Positions 9,068-17,272 of a DNA stretch of 42,882 nucleotides are shown in pieces. Below the pieces are notes generated by a model, which worked only from the letters and a program-made list of their open reading frames with translations, was not told the DNA's origin and did not search any database. The stretch covers positions 1-42,882 of the forward strand of contig CALXJZ010000005.1 in NCBI GenBank assembly GCA_944388745.1, given 5' to 3'. Origin of the DNA: an uncultured Clostridia bacterium (lineage in GTDB: Bacteria; Bacillota; Clostridia; TANB77; CAG-508). Each line of letters starts with the position of its first letter. Position 1 is the stretch's first letter. The position numbers and the translations under genes are program-made.

Positions 9068-9580
9068 CTATTGCAACAAAGCCTTAATATCTTCATCTTG
9101 TTGCAATTCTTTTGAAATAAAATGAAAAGCATCCTTATTTTGTTTAACTGCAATTAAAGCTAATTCTTTGTCATTTCTTAACCTAGCACTTGCATATTTT
9201 ATAATAATTCCCTTGTTTTCAACTGCTTCTTTTACAATTTCTCTATCATCTCTTAGTTCTTCACTTGCAAAATATAATGCTTGACCATAACTTTTACATG
9301 CCTTTTCCATAATTTCTCTATCAGCCCTTAAATTTTGTGATGCATAGCAAATGGTCCAAGGTGCACCTTCAACACCTTTTAATATTACCTCTTTGTCATC
9401 TTTTAATTTTGTACTTGCAAATTCCAAAGCTTCAGCATCTTGATTTAATGCTGTCATTACAACTTCTTTATCATTCTGAAGTTCTGGTAAAACTAAATCT
9501 AAAAACTTGCCATTTTCTGATACTGCTTTTAATACATATTCTTTATCGTCTTTATTTTGCTCAACATCTTCTGCTGTCAT
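9068..9580 (-). CDS. DUF4116 repeat protein
   Basis: The 170-residue product consists of about six near-identical helical repeats of roughly 23-25 residues, each of the form (D)DKE-hh--Ah---G--Lp-hs---L, for example DDKEYVLKAVSENGKFLDLV and DDREIVKEAVENKG. This is the DUF4116 pattern. It has no signal peptide, no membrane segment and no catalytic motif. Such repeats are probably protein-binding solenoids, and no biochemical role is known to me. It stands between pta and trmB on the same strand, followed by the pta promoter. Upstream lies a long REP-type hairpin. AAAGGAG precedes the ATG at 11 bases. Confidence 0.8.
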   Translation of the reverse strand: MTAEDVEQNKDDKEYVLKAVSENGKFLDLVLPELQNDKEVVMTALNQDAEALEFASTKLKDDKEVILKGVEGAPWTICYASQNLRADREIMEKACKSYGQALYFASEELRDDREIVKEAVENKGIIIKYASARLRNDKELALIAVKQNKDAFHFISKELQQDEDIKALLQ

Positions 9581-9601
9581 TTTAATTCATCTCCTTTTAA
9601 C

Positions 9602-9668
9602 AGGGATTAGGGGACGGTCCTAAAAATCCCTGCTTTTAGGGATTTTTAGGACCGTCCCCTTAATCCCT
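9602..9668. repeat. REP-like long palindrome, family 2, copy D
   Basis: Arms of about 30 bases (9602-9631 and 9638-9668) with one bulged T and a GCTTTT loop. The core is GGGGACGGTCCTAAAAATCC. The core and outer arms recur at 11440-11496. It lies between trmB and the DUF4116 gene and may also terminate trmB transcription. Confidence 0.85.
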
Positions 9669-9672
9669 CTTT

Positions 9673-10332
9673 CTAAATTCTAGCTATTAGTGCTTTTATT
9701 TTAATTCCTTGTTCTGAAAACATTTTCTCATGTTCTGTTTCTATATTTTTTTCAAATATTGGTTCTTGATGTAAATCATATGTCTTTTTAATTATTTCAA
9801 ATCCTGCCTCTTCAAAATAAATTAAACTTGAATTAAATAAATCATCATCATCTGTTTTAAAGTAAATCTCTGCATTATCTTTCAAAAATTCTTTATACTT
9901 TTCAAGTTGTCTTGTATGTGTTAATCTTTTTTTATGATGCTTTCCTCTTGGCCAAGGATTACAAAAGTTTATATAAATTCTTTCTACATTATCTGCTTTA
10001 TCTAAAATCAAATTTATTCTTTCAATATCAAATCTAGTAATTAAAACATTTTCAGGTTCAATATTTGCTTCTTTATAACTTTGTTCTATATTCCTTTTGG
10101 CTAATCCAAGCATTGCGTCTATTAAGTCAATTGCTAGATAATTGATATTTTGATTTTCTAAAGCTAATTTTGAAATAAATTGACCTTTTCCACATCCTAA
10201 TTCTATCATAAATGGTAAATCTGGATTTTTAAAATGTTCCTTCCACTTTCCTTTCCATTTTTCAGGTTCATCTTCATAAAATTTACTAGCTTCTAATTCT
10301 GGTCTTGCCCATTTCTTATATCGAATTCTCAT
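9673..10332 (-). CDS. trmB: tRNA (guanine-N7)-methyltransferase TrmB
   Basis: Methylates G46 in the tRNA variable loop using S-adenosylmethionine. The 219-residue product has the SAM-binding loop ELGCGKGQFI (about residues 43-52), LAIDLIDAM, and the family signature INFCNPWPRGKHHKKRLTH; the usual form is DPWPK-RH-KRR, so Asp is replaced by Asn here. The C-terminus contains FKTDDDDLF, matching the FKTDN segment of the family. AGAAGGAG lies upstream. The gene has its own promoter, back to back with that of the divergent pseudouridine synthase gene. Confidence 0.92.
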   Translation of the reverse strand: MRIRYKKWARPELEASKFYEDEPEKWKGKWKEHFKNPDLPFMIELGCGKGQFISKLALENQNINYLAIDLIDAMLGLAKRNIEQSYKEANIEPENVLITRFDIERINLILDKADNVERIYINFCNPWPRGKHHKKRLTHTRQLEKYKEFLKDNAEIYFKTDDDDLFNSSLIYFEEAGFEIIKKTYDLHQEPIFEKNIETEHEKMFSEQGIKIKALIARI

Positions 10333-10373
10333 TTCGTAACTTCTCCTTCTAATGTTATGCTTTTTCTTTGCAT

Positions 10374-10402
10374 ATTTTATCAGATTTTTTCATTACATTC
10401 AA
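10374..10402 (-). promoter_or_regulatory. trmB promoter
   Basis: TTGAAT (10397-10402), 17-base spacer, TAAAAT (10374-10379). Its -35 is one base from the -35 of the divergent promoter. Confidence 0.7.
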
Positions 10403-10403
10403 G

Positions 10404-10432
10404 TTGAACTGTGGCTAAATTTAAGATATAAT
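10404..10432 (+). promoter_or_regulatory. Promoter of the pseudouridine synthase gene
   Basis: TTGAAC (10404-10409), 17-base spacer, TATAAT (10427-10432), followed by AGAGGT ahead of the ATG at 10471. Confidence 0.8.
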
Positions 10433-10470
10433 GTAATTATTGATATAAATTTACAAAGTAGAGGTCTAAG

Positions 10471-11424
10471 ATGCAATTAAAATACATTGTTCAAGAAACT
10501 GATAATTATACTGATATAAATGAAGTTTTAAATAGAAAATTTAATATTTCATCACGTTTAAGAGTTAAATTAATTAATAACAAAAGTGTTACTTTAAATG
10601 GTACTTTTGTTGATACCAGAACACATATCAAACCACATGACATTATATGTGTAGATTTAAGTTATGAAGAAGATAATTCGAATATTGTCCCTACAAAAAT
10701 GGAACTTGATATTTTATTTGAAGATGAGTGGTTTTTAGTTATTAATAAACCAAGTGGAATATCAATTCATCCATCTTTACTGCATTATTCTGATTCTTTA
10801 TCTAATGGTGTTAAATATTATTTTGACCAAATTGGTTTAAAAAAGAAAATTAGACCTGTTAATAGATTAGATACAAACACTTCTGGTTTAGTTGTTTTTG
10901 CTAAATGTGAATATATTCAAGAATGTTTTATTAAGCAAATGGCTGATAAAACTTTTAAAAAAGCATATCTATGCCTTGTTCAAGGAAATTTTGCAAAAGA
11001 CACAAATTCAAGCAAAAATATCGATTCCAATGCGGAATATAAAACCATTGATTTACCTATTGCAAGGAAAACTGGTAGTATTATTGAAAGATGTGTTGAT
11101 GCATCTGGGCAAAAGGCTATTACTCATTACAAGGTTATCAAAGAATTTGATGGATATAGTTTAGTTGAATGTTTATTAGAAACTGGTAGAACTCATCAAA
11201 TTCGTGTGCATATGTGCTATATTGGTCATCCTTTGTTAGGTGATGACTTATACTCTTCAAATTATAGCTCTCATGCTTTAATTAAAAGACAAGCTTTGCA
11301 TAGTTATAAGATTGAACTAATTCACCCTGTTACTAATGAATTACTAAGTTTTTGTTGTGAAGTTCCAGAAGATATGAAATGTCTCGTTGGGGACGTTTCT
11401 GATGCGACATTTACTAATTTTTAA
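10471..11424 (+). CDS. RluA-family pseudouridine synthase
   Basis: Isomerises uridine to pseudouridine in rRNA or tRNA. The 317-residue product has an N-terminal S4-like part (LRVKLINNKSVTLNG), then FLVINKPSGISIHPS, the catalytic region PVNRLDTNTSGLVVFAK with the invariant Asp (Asn replaces the common His before RLD), KAYLCLVQG, and RTHQIRVHMCYIGHPLLGDDLY. Which base is modified cannot be told. The last 16 or so residues, after VPEDM, are encoded by palindromic repeat copy C, so the C-terminal tail is likely an acquired extension. It has its own promoter, divergent from trmB. Confidence 0.9.
   Translation: MQLKYIVQETDNYTDINEVLNRKFNISSRLRVKLINNKSVTLNGTFVDTRTHIKPHDIICVDLSYEEDNSNIVPTKMELDILFEDEWFLVINKPSGISIHPSLLHYSDSLSNGVKYYFDQIGLKKKIRPVNRLDTNTSGLVVFAKCEYIQECFIKQMADKTFKKAYLCLVQGNFAKDTNSSKNIDSNAEYKTIDLPIARKTGSIIERCVDASGQKAITHYKVIKEFDGYSLVECLLETGRTHQIRVHMCYIGHPLLGDDLYSSNYSSHALIKRQALHSYKIELIHPVTNELLSFCCEVPEDMKCLVGDVSDATFTNF
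11379..11410. repeat. Small palindromic repeat, family 1, copy C (inside a CDS end)
   Basis: ATGTCTCGTTGGGGACGTTTCTGATGCGACAT arms (ATGTC / GACAT), homologous to the reverse complement of copy B. It lies in frame within the 3' end of the pseudouridine synthase gene. Confidence 0.75.
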
Positions 11425-11439
11425 TAGTTTGTAGTAAAG

Positions 11440-11496
11440 GTCCGTCCCCTAATCCCTAAAAAGAGGGATTTTTAGGACCGTCCCTAAATCCCTCTT
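11440..11496. repeat. REP-like palindrome, family 2, copy E
   Basis: Contains GGTCCGTCCCCTAATCCCT and, after AAAAAG, AGGGATTTTTAGGACCGTCC then CTAAATCCCT. The right part is nearly identical to the right arm of copy D. It lies between two convergent genes, and its end supplies the last codons and TAG stop of the flavoprotein gene. It may act as a two-way terminator. Confidence 0.8.
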
Positions 11497-12344
11497 TGTC
11501 TTTTTATTACTTCTAATCCTGCTTTTGCACCTTCATATACTGCCTTTGATACTTGTAGTAATCCTCCTGTGCAGTCACCACATGCATATATTCCTTTTAT
11601 ATTTGTTTCCATATTTTCATTTACTACTATTTTATCTTTTTGTGTTATTATTCCTAGTTTTTTTGCAAATTCTGAACTTCCTGCTACTCCTTCTGCTACA
11701 AATATTCCATCTGTTTTTATTGTAGTTCCATCTTTGAATTTTACTTCTTCTACTTTATCTTCTCCATCTATTTCTTCTATTTCTTTTGTGTCAACTTTCA
11801 CATTATCTGCTCTAAATTCAGGTGCTTCCTTTCCATTTGTTAAAATTGTTATATTATCAGCTATATTTATTAATTCATTTGTTTCTGAAATAGCATAATT
11901 CCCACTTCCTAATACTGCTACACTTCTATTTCTGTAAAAAAATCCGTCACAAATTGCACAATAACTAACGCCTTTTCCTTCAAATTTTTCTATTCCTTTT
12001 ATTTTTGGTCTGTTCTTTTTATTTCCTGTTGCAAGTATTAAATTTTTAGCCTGATATTCATTTTTAGTTGTCACAACATTAAAATGTTCTATATTATTTT
12101 CTATTTTAACAACTTCTTCTTTTAATACTTCTACTCCTATATTTTTTGCTTGTTCTATTCCTGTATTATATAATTCTTCTCCTGTAATTCCATTTTTAAA
12201 TCCATAATAGTTTTCAATTAGACTTGCTTTTTCTAATCCTGATTTGTCATTATATAATATTAGTATTTTTAAGTTTGCTCTTTTTGTATATAAACTTGCT
12301 GATATTCCAGCTGGTCCTGCACCTAAAATTATTACATCATACAT
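11484..12344 (-). CDS. Thioredoxin-reductase-like FAD flavoprotein
   Basis: The 286-residue pyridine nucleotide-disulfide oxidoreductase of the TrxB type transfers reducing power to a thioredoxin-like partner. Visible parts are the FAD loop GAGPAGISASLYTKRA (about residues 8-23), LATGNKK, the redox-active pair in CAICDG (about 130), a second nucleotide loop GSGNYA, and the C-terminal FAD motif YACGDCTGG. The HRR-type motif that classical NADPH-dependent TrxB uses to bind the 2'-phosphate is absent; the corresponding stretch reads ITILTNGKEAPEF. It may use NADH or another donor such as ferredoxin, as reported for some clostridial relatives. No thioredoxin gene is adjacent. The last residues and stop are encoded by repeat copy E. 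Confidence 0.85.
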   Translation of the reverse strand: MYDVIILGAGPAGISASLYTKRANLKILILYNDKSGLEKASLIENYYGFKNGITGEELYNTGIEQAKNIGVEVLKEEVVKIENNIEHFNVVTTKNEYQAKNLILATGNKKNRPKIKGIEKFEGKGVSYCAICDGFFYRNRSVAVLGSGNYAISETNELINIADNITILTNGKEAPEFRADNVKVDTKEIEEIDGEDKVEEVKFKDGTTIKTDGIFVAEGVAGSSEFAKKLGIITQKDKIVVNENMETNIKGIYACGDCTGGLLQVSKAVYEGAKAGLEVIKRQRGI

Positions 12345-12434
12345 ATTTTTTCTCCATTTCTTTTATAATATTTTTCTTATATTAATTGAATTATATCATT
12401 TGTTATTTTAGCATGCAACACATTTTCTTTATAA

Positions 12435-13013
12435 TTATATAAGTATTGGACTTATTTGTTCACCATCAAGTGCAAATTCAATTGTCTTAATTATATATTC
12501 AGCATCAAAGACAATAGACCTAGGTTTTGTGATTGGATTATCTTGCCTAAAAGGTACAAAATAATAATTTTTTCTATTCAATAATTTTCCTATGTTTTCA
12601 GCATTTCCACTTAATCCATTATTTGTAGAAGGTGCAATTACTAATGCTCTATTATTCCTTAGATGGGATTTTGCTGCCATTGTGGCTGGTGTATCTATAA
12701 TATCACACGCCAATTTTGCCATTGTATTTCCTGAACATGGTGCAATTATCATTATATCTGTCATTTTTTTAGGGCCTATTGGTTCAGCTCCTTGAATTGT
12801 ATGGATTATTTCCTTTCCAGTTATGTTCTCAATTTCTTCAATAAAGTCTTTTGCTTTTCCAAATTTAGTATCTAAATTGTAACTGTTAAATGACATTATT
12901 GGTATGATTTCTGCTCCTAATTTTTTTATTTCTTTCATTTTTGGAATTACTTTTTGAAATGTACAAAATGAGCCTGTTAATGTAAATCCTATTTTTTTAT
13001 CTTTTAAATCCAA
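12435..13013 (-). CDS. spoVFB: Dipicolinate synthase subunit B
   Basis: Flavoprotein (HFCD fold) that together with SpoVFA makes dipicolinic acid in the mother cell for spore-core dehydration. The 192-residue product has KIGFTLTGSFCTF at the N-terminus, MIIAPCSGNTMAKLACDIIDTPATMAAKSHLRN in the centre (given in two overlapping family blocks) and PFRQDNPITKPRS near the end, all typical of SpoVFB. Translation starts at a TTG behind AAAGGAGGT. spoVFA, usually directly upstream, is not here; the muramidase gene occupies that place. The upstream leader can pair TTTATTTAC with GTAAATAAA across the ribosome site. Confidence 0.92.
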   Translation of the reverse strand: MDLKDKKIGFTLTGSFCTFQKVIPKMKEIKKLGAEIIPIMSFNSYNLDTKFGKAKDFIEEIENITGKEIIHTIQGAEPIGPKKMTDIMIIAPCSGNTMAKLACDIIDTPATMAAKSHLRNNRALVIAPSTNNGLSGNAENIGKLLNRKNYYFVPFRQDNPITKPRSIVFDAEYIIKTIEFALDGEQISPILI

Positions 13014-13078
13014 AGTTTATTTACCTCCTTTCATATTGCTTTATATATAATATGAAATTATGTAAATAAAGTTTGTTT

Positions 13079-14341
13079 TTAAACAATTAAAATCTGTCCT
13101 GGAAAAATCAAATTAGGATTTTGGATATTATTTGCTGTAACAAGATAATTCACTGAAACACCAAACCTTCTAGCAATTCCAGATAAAGTATCTCCTCTTC
13201 TCACTGTATAAGTTGAATAATTATTTTTAGGTATCGGGCTCAAATTTGTAACATCGCTTTCAGTTATTCTTAGCTTTTCACCTGGATAAATCAAATTAGG
13301 ATTTGTAATATCATTAAGTTCTACAATATGAGCTACTGTAACATTATATTCCCTTGCAATCTTTGATAAAGTATCTCCTCTTTGAACTGTATATATAATA
13401 TCACCTGTTCCTCTTGTTTCTTCTCCTTCAGTAGTTGAATTAGTTGGTATTCTAAGTTCTTGACCCGGATAAATCAAATTAGGATTTGATATATTATTTA
13501 TTTCTGCAATTTCTCCAGATGTTGTTCCATATCTTCTAGCTATTGCCCATAGGGTATCTCCCCTTTGAACCGTATATGTTATTGTTTCTGTATTGATTGT
13601 TCCTGTTGGATTTTCTATTACTGGAACTTCTGATGTTTCATCCAAAAAAATTTCTTCTGAAAATCTATCTAAATCAACTGCTCCACTTATACCATTTATT
13701 CTTCCTCTATCAGAATATTGTAATCCTATATAATTGTTCCATCTAGTTTCTATTTCTCGTAATCTTTCTTCACCACTATAATATGCAAGCCATAATTCAT
13801 AATTTTCAGCTAATTCACGGCTAAATCTACTCTGGCTATTACTTAAATCACTATATATTATTATATCTTTGTTTGTTAATCTTTTAGTTGTTTCTAAAAA
13901 TACTTGTGCTATTTCGTTTGATTCTTGGACTCCAACGCCTCCAAAAGTTTCATAATCCATAACTAATTTGCAGTCTGGCATTTTCCCAGAGATAACTGAT
14001 GCAAAAAATCTTGCTTCTTGTTCTGCTTCTTCAGTATTTGTAGCTGTTAAAAAATGATAAAATCCTACTTTTAGTCCATTTGCTTTTGCATTTTCATAAT
14101 TTATATCAAAATATGCATCTTTTATGTTTGTTCCTTGACTTGCTTTTATATATACTACTTCAATTCCACTTTCTCTTACTGAACTATAATCTATGTATCC
14201 TTGCCAATTACTAACATCTATTCCTTGATATTCTAAATTAGATAATGGAGTTATTGCAAAGACTGAATTCATATTTATCCAAAATATAAACGTGAAAATA
14301 CTGAGTAAACACAAAATAGATTTATAAACTTTTTTACACAT
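13079..14341 (-). CDS. Secreted GH25 muramidase with three LysM domains
   Basis: Cell-wall hydrolase that cuts the N-acetylmuramic acid-N-acetylglucosamine bond. The signal peptide spans about residues 1-29 (hydrophobic core [12 protein letters not shown]). The GH25 domain (about 40-235) shows [21 protein letters not shown] and the acidic catalytic cluster in MDYET. Three LysM repeats follow, each YTV-RGDTL--IAR with a closing NPNLI-PGQ, at about 252-296, 312-355 and 372-417, anchoring the enzyme to peptidoglycan. The ATG lies behind GGGAGG, which is buried in a hairpin (14344-14392). It sits among spore genes, so a role in mother-cell lysis or cortex work is possible but not shown. Confidence 0.92.
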   Translation of the reverse strand: MCKKVYKSILCLLSIFTFIFWINMNSVFAITPLSNLEYQGIDVSNWQGYIDYSSVRESGIEVVYIKASQGTNIKDAYFDINYENAKANGLKVGFYHFLTATNTEEAEQEARFFASVISGKMPDCKLVMDYETFGGVGVQESNEIAQVFLETTKRLTNKDIIIYSDLSNSQSRFSRELAENYELWLAYYSGEERLREIETRWNNYIGLQYSDRGRINGISGAVDLDRFSEEIFLDETSEVPVIENPTGTINTETITYTVQRGDTLWAIARRYGTTSGEIAEINNISNPNLIYPGQELRIPTNSTTEGEETRGTGDIIYTVQRGDTLSKIAREYNVTVAHIVELNDITNPNLIYPGEKLRITESDVTNLSPIPKNNYSTYTVRRGDTLSGIARRFGVSVNYLVTANNIQNPNLIFPGQILIV

Positions 14342-14343
14342 AA

Positions 14344-14392
14344 AAAACCTCCCTTTACATATTTATTTTATTATATGTAAAAGAAAGGTTTT
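14344..14392 (-). promoter_or_regulatory. Hairpin covering the ribosome binding site of the muramidase gene
   Basis: On the minus strand AAAACCT ... TTTACATAT - 10-base loop - ATATGTAAA GGG AGGTTTT, followed by TTATG. The Shine-Dalgarno GGGAGG lies in the 3' arm and a T-run follows it. The structure could be a terminator for the upstream gene, an attenuator, or a translation switch. Confidence 0.6.
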
Positions 14393-14418
14393 GGTTATTT
14401 TAGAATTTCTAAAATCAA

Positions 14419-15051
14419 TTATTTCATTAATATTTCGCCCTCTATTCCATCTTCTAAGCAATTAATAAATGTAACTGCATCTTCTTTAGTTCCAACTATA
14501 TCACCATAATGAATAGGAATAGCCACTTTAGGTTTTATAATGTTGACTAATTCTGCCGCTTCTTTTGCTGTCATAGTATAAGTCCCACCAACAGGAACAA
14601 AAGCTACATCACACTTAATCTTTTTATTTTCTTCAGTTATATCTGTATCTCCTGCTATATAATAAGAGATACCGTCAATTTTAAGTATATATCCCACCCA
14701 ATTATTTTCTTTAGGATGAAATTGTTTATTTACATTATATGCCGGAACAGTATTTATCTCAATATTCCCTTCATAATATGTTTGATTTGGTTTTACTCCA
14801 ATTATTTTATTTTCAAAAAAGCCTAATTGTCTAGCATTTTCCACATAATCTTCTGTAACATATATTATAGTGTCAGCTTTTCTTACCTTTTCAATATCTT
14901 CTTCAGAAAAATGGTCATAATGTGAGTGTGTAATTAAAATAATATCTGCATCTTGATAGTTTTCTTCTATATGAAATGGGTCTACATATATTATCTTTCC
15001 TTTATTCATCCTTATTGAACTATGGCATAAAACCTCAATATTATTTAACAT
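14419..15051 (-). CDS. Metal-dependent hydrolase, metallo-beta-lactamase fold (YtkL/UlaG-like)
   Basis: The 210-residue cytosolic protein has the metallo-beta-lactamase metal motif THSHYDHFS (the HxHxDH core, about residues 40-48), YYIAGDTDIT and, near the end, VAIPIHYGD, as in UPF0173/UlaG-like hydrolases. The substrate is unknown; relatives act on phosphodiesters or lactones. AAAGGAGT precedes the ATG. It lies between gerQ and the muramidase gene on the same strand, with a hairpin after it. Confidence 0.85.
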   Translation of the reverse strand: MLNNIEVLCHSSIRMNKGKIIYVDPFHIEENYQDADIILITHSHYDHFSEEDIEKVRKADTIIYVTEDYVENARQLGFFENKIIGVKPNQTYYEGNIEINTVPAYNVNKQFHPKENNWVGYILKIDGISYYIAGDTDITEENKKIKCDVAFVPVGGTYTMTAKEAAELVNIIKPKVAIPIHYGDIVGTKEDAVTFINCLEDGIEGEILMK

Positions 15052-15107
15052 ATAATCAACTCCTTTATGCCATAATTATATCATATTGGATTTCAAAAAT
15101 AAAGATT

Positions 15108-15437
15108 TTAATAATAATGATATCTGTTGTTCATCCCATTATATCCCCAACTACTTGATATTGTAACAAATTTGATAGAATAAATATCACAATAAACTAA
15201 GCTATCACTTTCTAAAGAACGTAACAAAATGTAACTTGCTCCAACGTCTTCTAAAATTCCAATTCTATCTACTAAATTATTTGTTCCAATTAGAAATTCC
15301 ACTCTAATTAGTTTTCCTATTTGCTCTCTCAAAAAAGCTGGTGTATAAATAGAATTTGTTAAAATTTCTGGTGAATTTTGATTTATCTGTACATTTCTAT
15401 TTTCTCTTGTGTTTTGATTTTCTTGATTACTTGGCAT
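15108..15437 (-). CDS. gerQ: GerQ-like spore coat protein
   Basis: GerQ is a coat protein needed for CwlJ to be placed and to work in germination. The 109-residue product has an Asn/Gln-rich N-terminus (about 30 residues) and then a single conserved domain: YTPAFLREQIGKLIRVEF, GILEDVGASYILLRS and VYCDIYSIKFVTI, matching the GerQ pattern. The last residues are Tyr/Asn-rich. TAAGGAGTT precedes the ATG. It follows cwlJ by about 50 bases on the same strand, and the two are functional partners in other spore-formers, which supports both calls. Confidence 0.8.
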   Translation of the reverse strand: MPSNQENQNTRENRNVQINQNSPEILTNSIYTPAFLREQIGKLIRVEFLIGTNNLVDRIGILEDVGASYILLRSLESDSLVYCDIYSIKFVTISSSWGYNGMNNRYHYY

Positions 15438-15488
15438 AATTAACTCCTTATTAATAAATTTAGGTTTTAATGGTCTACCTATAACCTT

Positions 15489-15936
15489 TTAAGTTTGACT
15501 ATATAAAGCAGTTGGTCTATAAAAGCAATGGTCTCCTAGTCTTGTACGGAATGTTCCTGAACCATTGTATGGAAATGTTGAATCACTAGATGGTTTAAAT
15601 GGATTTAAATACCAAAGGCAATCTCCCATCTCATTAAGTCTATTCCCAGCTATTGCCCAATCTGCAATATAGAAATGTATTTCTGTTGGATTCATATTAT
15701 AAATGTTTTGACTGTTATATTGATTTCGTAACATTTCTGTTGCACAATCAAATTGACCTTGCTGAAATATTATATTTCTAATGCTTCCTCCTTGTGATAC
15801 TCTTGCATATTCTCCATCAGATACATTAACTCTATTCATTACAACTGTTGCTACTGCTCTCATGCCGATTGTCGCCTTCTCCTCCTGCCTCACATTGTAT
15901 TATTCTTGCTAATAGTTCTCTATCTGAGTATGCCAT
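15489..15936 (-). CDS. cwlJ: Spore cortex-lytic enzyme CwlJ; +1 frameshift at CGG
   Basis: CwlJ/SleB-type hydrolase that degrades spore cortex during germination. The ATG at 15936 lies behind GGAGGAGAG and starts MAYSDRELLARIIQCEAGGEGDN. At codon 24 (CGG, 15865-15867) the frame breaks; unshifted, the product ends after 34 codons. One base further the reading continues GMRAVATVVMNRVN through FYIADWAIAG, GDCLWYLNPFKP and HCFYRPTA to the stop at 15489, giving 148 residues, close to known CwlJ proteins. The restored Gly matches the conserved Gly of the family's GE-x(3-4)-G segment. An internal ATG without the N-terminal part would lack the catalytic Glu region (CEAGGEG), so translation must cross the site. 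gerQ follows. Confidence 0.85.
15865..15867 (-). other. +1 frameshift site at in-frame CGG (cwlJ)
   Basis: Minus-strand codons GGC GAC AAT CGG CAT in the initiating frame. Dropping the C at 15867 gives AAT GGC ATG AGA (N-G-M-R), in line with the conserved family sequence. There is no slippery run. Confidence 0.8.
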
Positions 15937-16004
15937 AGTTCTCTCCTCCATATTCCTATTATATGATTAGTTAGTTTGTCCTATTGACATTTAAGCAACA
16001 AAAA

Positions 16005-16034
16005 ACTGACTAATCTATTAATGAATTAGTCAGT
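16005..16034 (-). terminator. Terminator after the secreted hypothetical gene
   Basis: On the minus strand ACTGACTAAT - 10-base loop - ATTAGTCAGT followed by TTTTTTG, just past the stop at 16056. Confidence 0.85.
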
Positions 16035-16055
16035 AATCACAAATTATTTCATAAC

Positions 16056-17165
16056 TTAGTTTTTATTCACATCACCTTGTACACTAGATATATCAGATAT
16101 TTTAGCTGCAAAATATGGCAATTCTTTTGAATTCTCTTTTAAAAATATTGTAAAAGTATCATCAACTAAAAACTCTCTTGGTTCATCAGTTGCAATAGCA
16201 TTTTCTCTTACCATCATTCCTGCTTCGCTTTTTATTTCTCCACCTTTTTTATCTAATTTAAACTTAATAGTTTGAAGTGCTGTTTCTATTTTGTATATGT
16301 CTCCATTAGAAAATTCAAATGGTTGTGCTTCTAATTCTTTAAATTCTTCTTTTAAGTCAAAAGTAATATTAGGAATTTTTAAAGTGTCATTTTCTGCAAA
16401 TTCCTTGTTTCCTTCATAATTATCAGCTTTTTCTTCTATTTCATCATAGATATCTTTAAATGTGTTTCCATTGCTTCCTCTTGAAATAATTACTTCGTCA
16501 TTACCTTTAGTTATTAATTTTATTGCAAAATCGTCTTTAGAGTTATAATATAATACTTCTACTTGATTTCTTACTTCATCTGATGTTGTATTATCAATTC
16601 CAAAGTATTTTACATTTGAATAATTACCAAATTTTCCATTTTCTAATTCTGTAAATTCTTTTGGAAATTCAAATTCTTTTTTTAGCATTGCATATAAAAA
16701 GTAATCTCTTTCTCCTGCATTATTCCAATTAAAATCATCTAGTATATCACTTGTTTCATTAAATTTTTCTTTAATTGCTTTTTCAATTTCTTCTTTTAGT
16801 TCTAAACTTGGAGTTCCATATTTTTTATAATAACTATCTTCAGATAATTCATTAGTAGTAAAAGTACCTTTATTTAAGTTCTCTACCACTTCCAATTGTG
16901 GTGTAAACACAATATCTTGTTTTGCTAAGTCATTTTTTAAATCATTCCATATCAAATTAAATGTACCACACCAAACAGAATTATTAGTAATCGTATCCTC
17001 TAATGATAATATTACATCTATATCTTCTGCTAAAGTGGTTGAAGCTATTGGATTTGCTGGTTCGTTATTATTAGTTCTATTTGTATCAATAGCATACCAT
17101 ATTCCAAAAATTGATAGAATAAGTAATAATATTATTCCTATTATTATCAAAACTTTTTTCTTCAT
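16056..17165 (-). CDS. Hypothetical secreted or membrane-anchored protein
   Basis: The 369-residue product has a strong N-terminal hydrophobic segment after MKKK (about residues 4-25) and no lipobox Cys, so it is anchored or released by cleavage. The rest is soluble and acidic. The final 60 residues (GMMVRENAIATDEPREFLVDDTFTIF, shown here in part, then LPYFAAKI) recall the C-terminal strands and reactive-loop end of serpins, but the match is only by eye and weak. I cannot name a family. AGAGGTGAT precedes the ATG. It is a single gene with its own terminator. Confidence 0.7.
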   Translation of the reverse strand: MKKKVLIIIGIILLLILSIFGIWYAIDTNRTNNNEPANPIASTTLAEDIDVILSLEDTITNNSVWCGTFNLIWNDLKNDLAKQDIVFTPQLEVVENLNKGTFTTNELSEDSYYKKYGTPSLELKEEIEKAIKEKFNETSDILDDFNWNNAGERDYFLYAMLKKEFEFPKEFTELENGKFGNYSNVKYFGIDNTTSDEVRNQVEVLYYNSKDDFAIKLITKGNDEVIISRGSNGNTFKDIYDEIEEKADNYEGNKEFAENDTLKIPNITFDLKEEFKELEAQPFEFSNGDIYKIETALQTIKFKLDKKGGEIKSEAGMMVRENAIATDEPREFLVDDTFTIFLKENSKELPYFAAKISDISSVQGDVNKN

Positions 17166-17242
17166 AACATCACCTCTTATTTTTCATGTTTAAATTATAT
17201 ATTAGTTATAATCTTTATTCAATATTTTTTTATGAAAAAGAT

Positions 17243-17272
17243 TTGTCATTTTTTTGTAGATTATGATATACT
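17243..17272 (+). promoter_or_regulatory. Promoter of the YcxB-like gene
   Basis: TTGTCA (17243-17248), 18-base spacer, TATACT (17267-17272). It lies inside the longest frame and so rules out the ATG at 17232 as the start. Confidence 0.6.

Noticed and set aside
15489..15893. CwlJ starting at 15893
   Set aside because: It would lack the conserved N-terminal part with the catalytic Glu region, while a perfect ribosome site and family-like N-terminus lie at 15936.
16056..17165. Serpin assignment for the 369-residue secreted protein
   Set aside because: Only the C-terminal strand pattern is suggestive; no clear hinge or full-domain match by eye.
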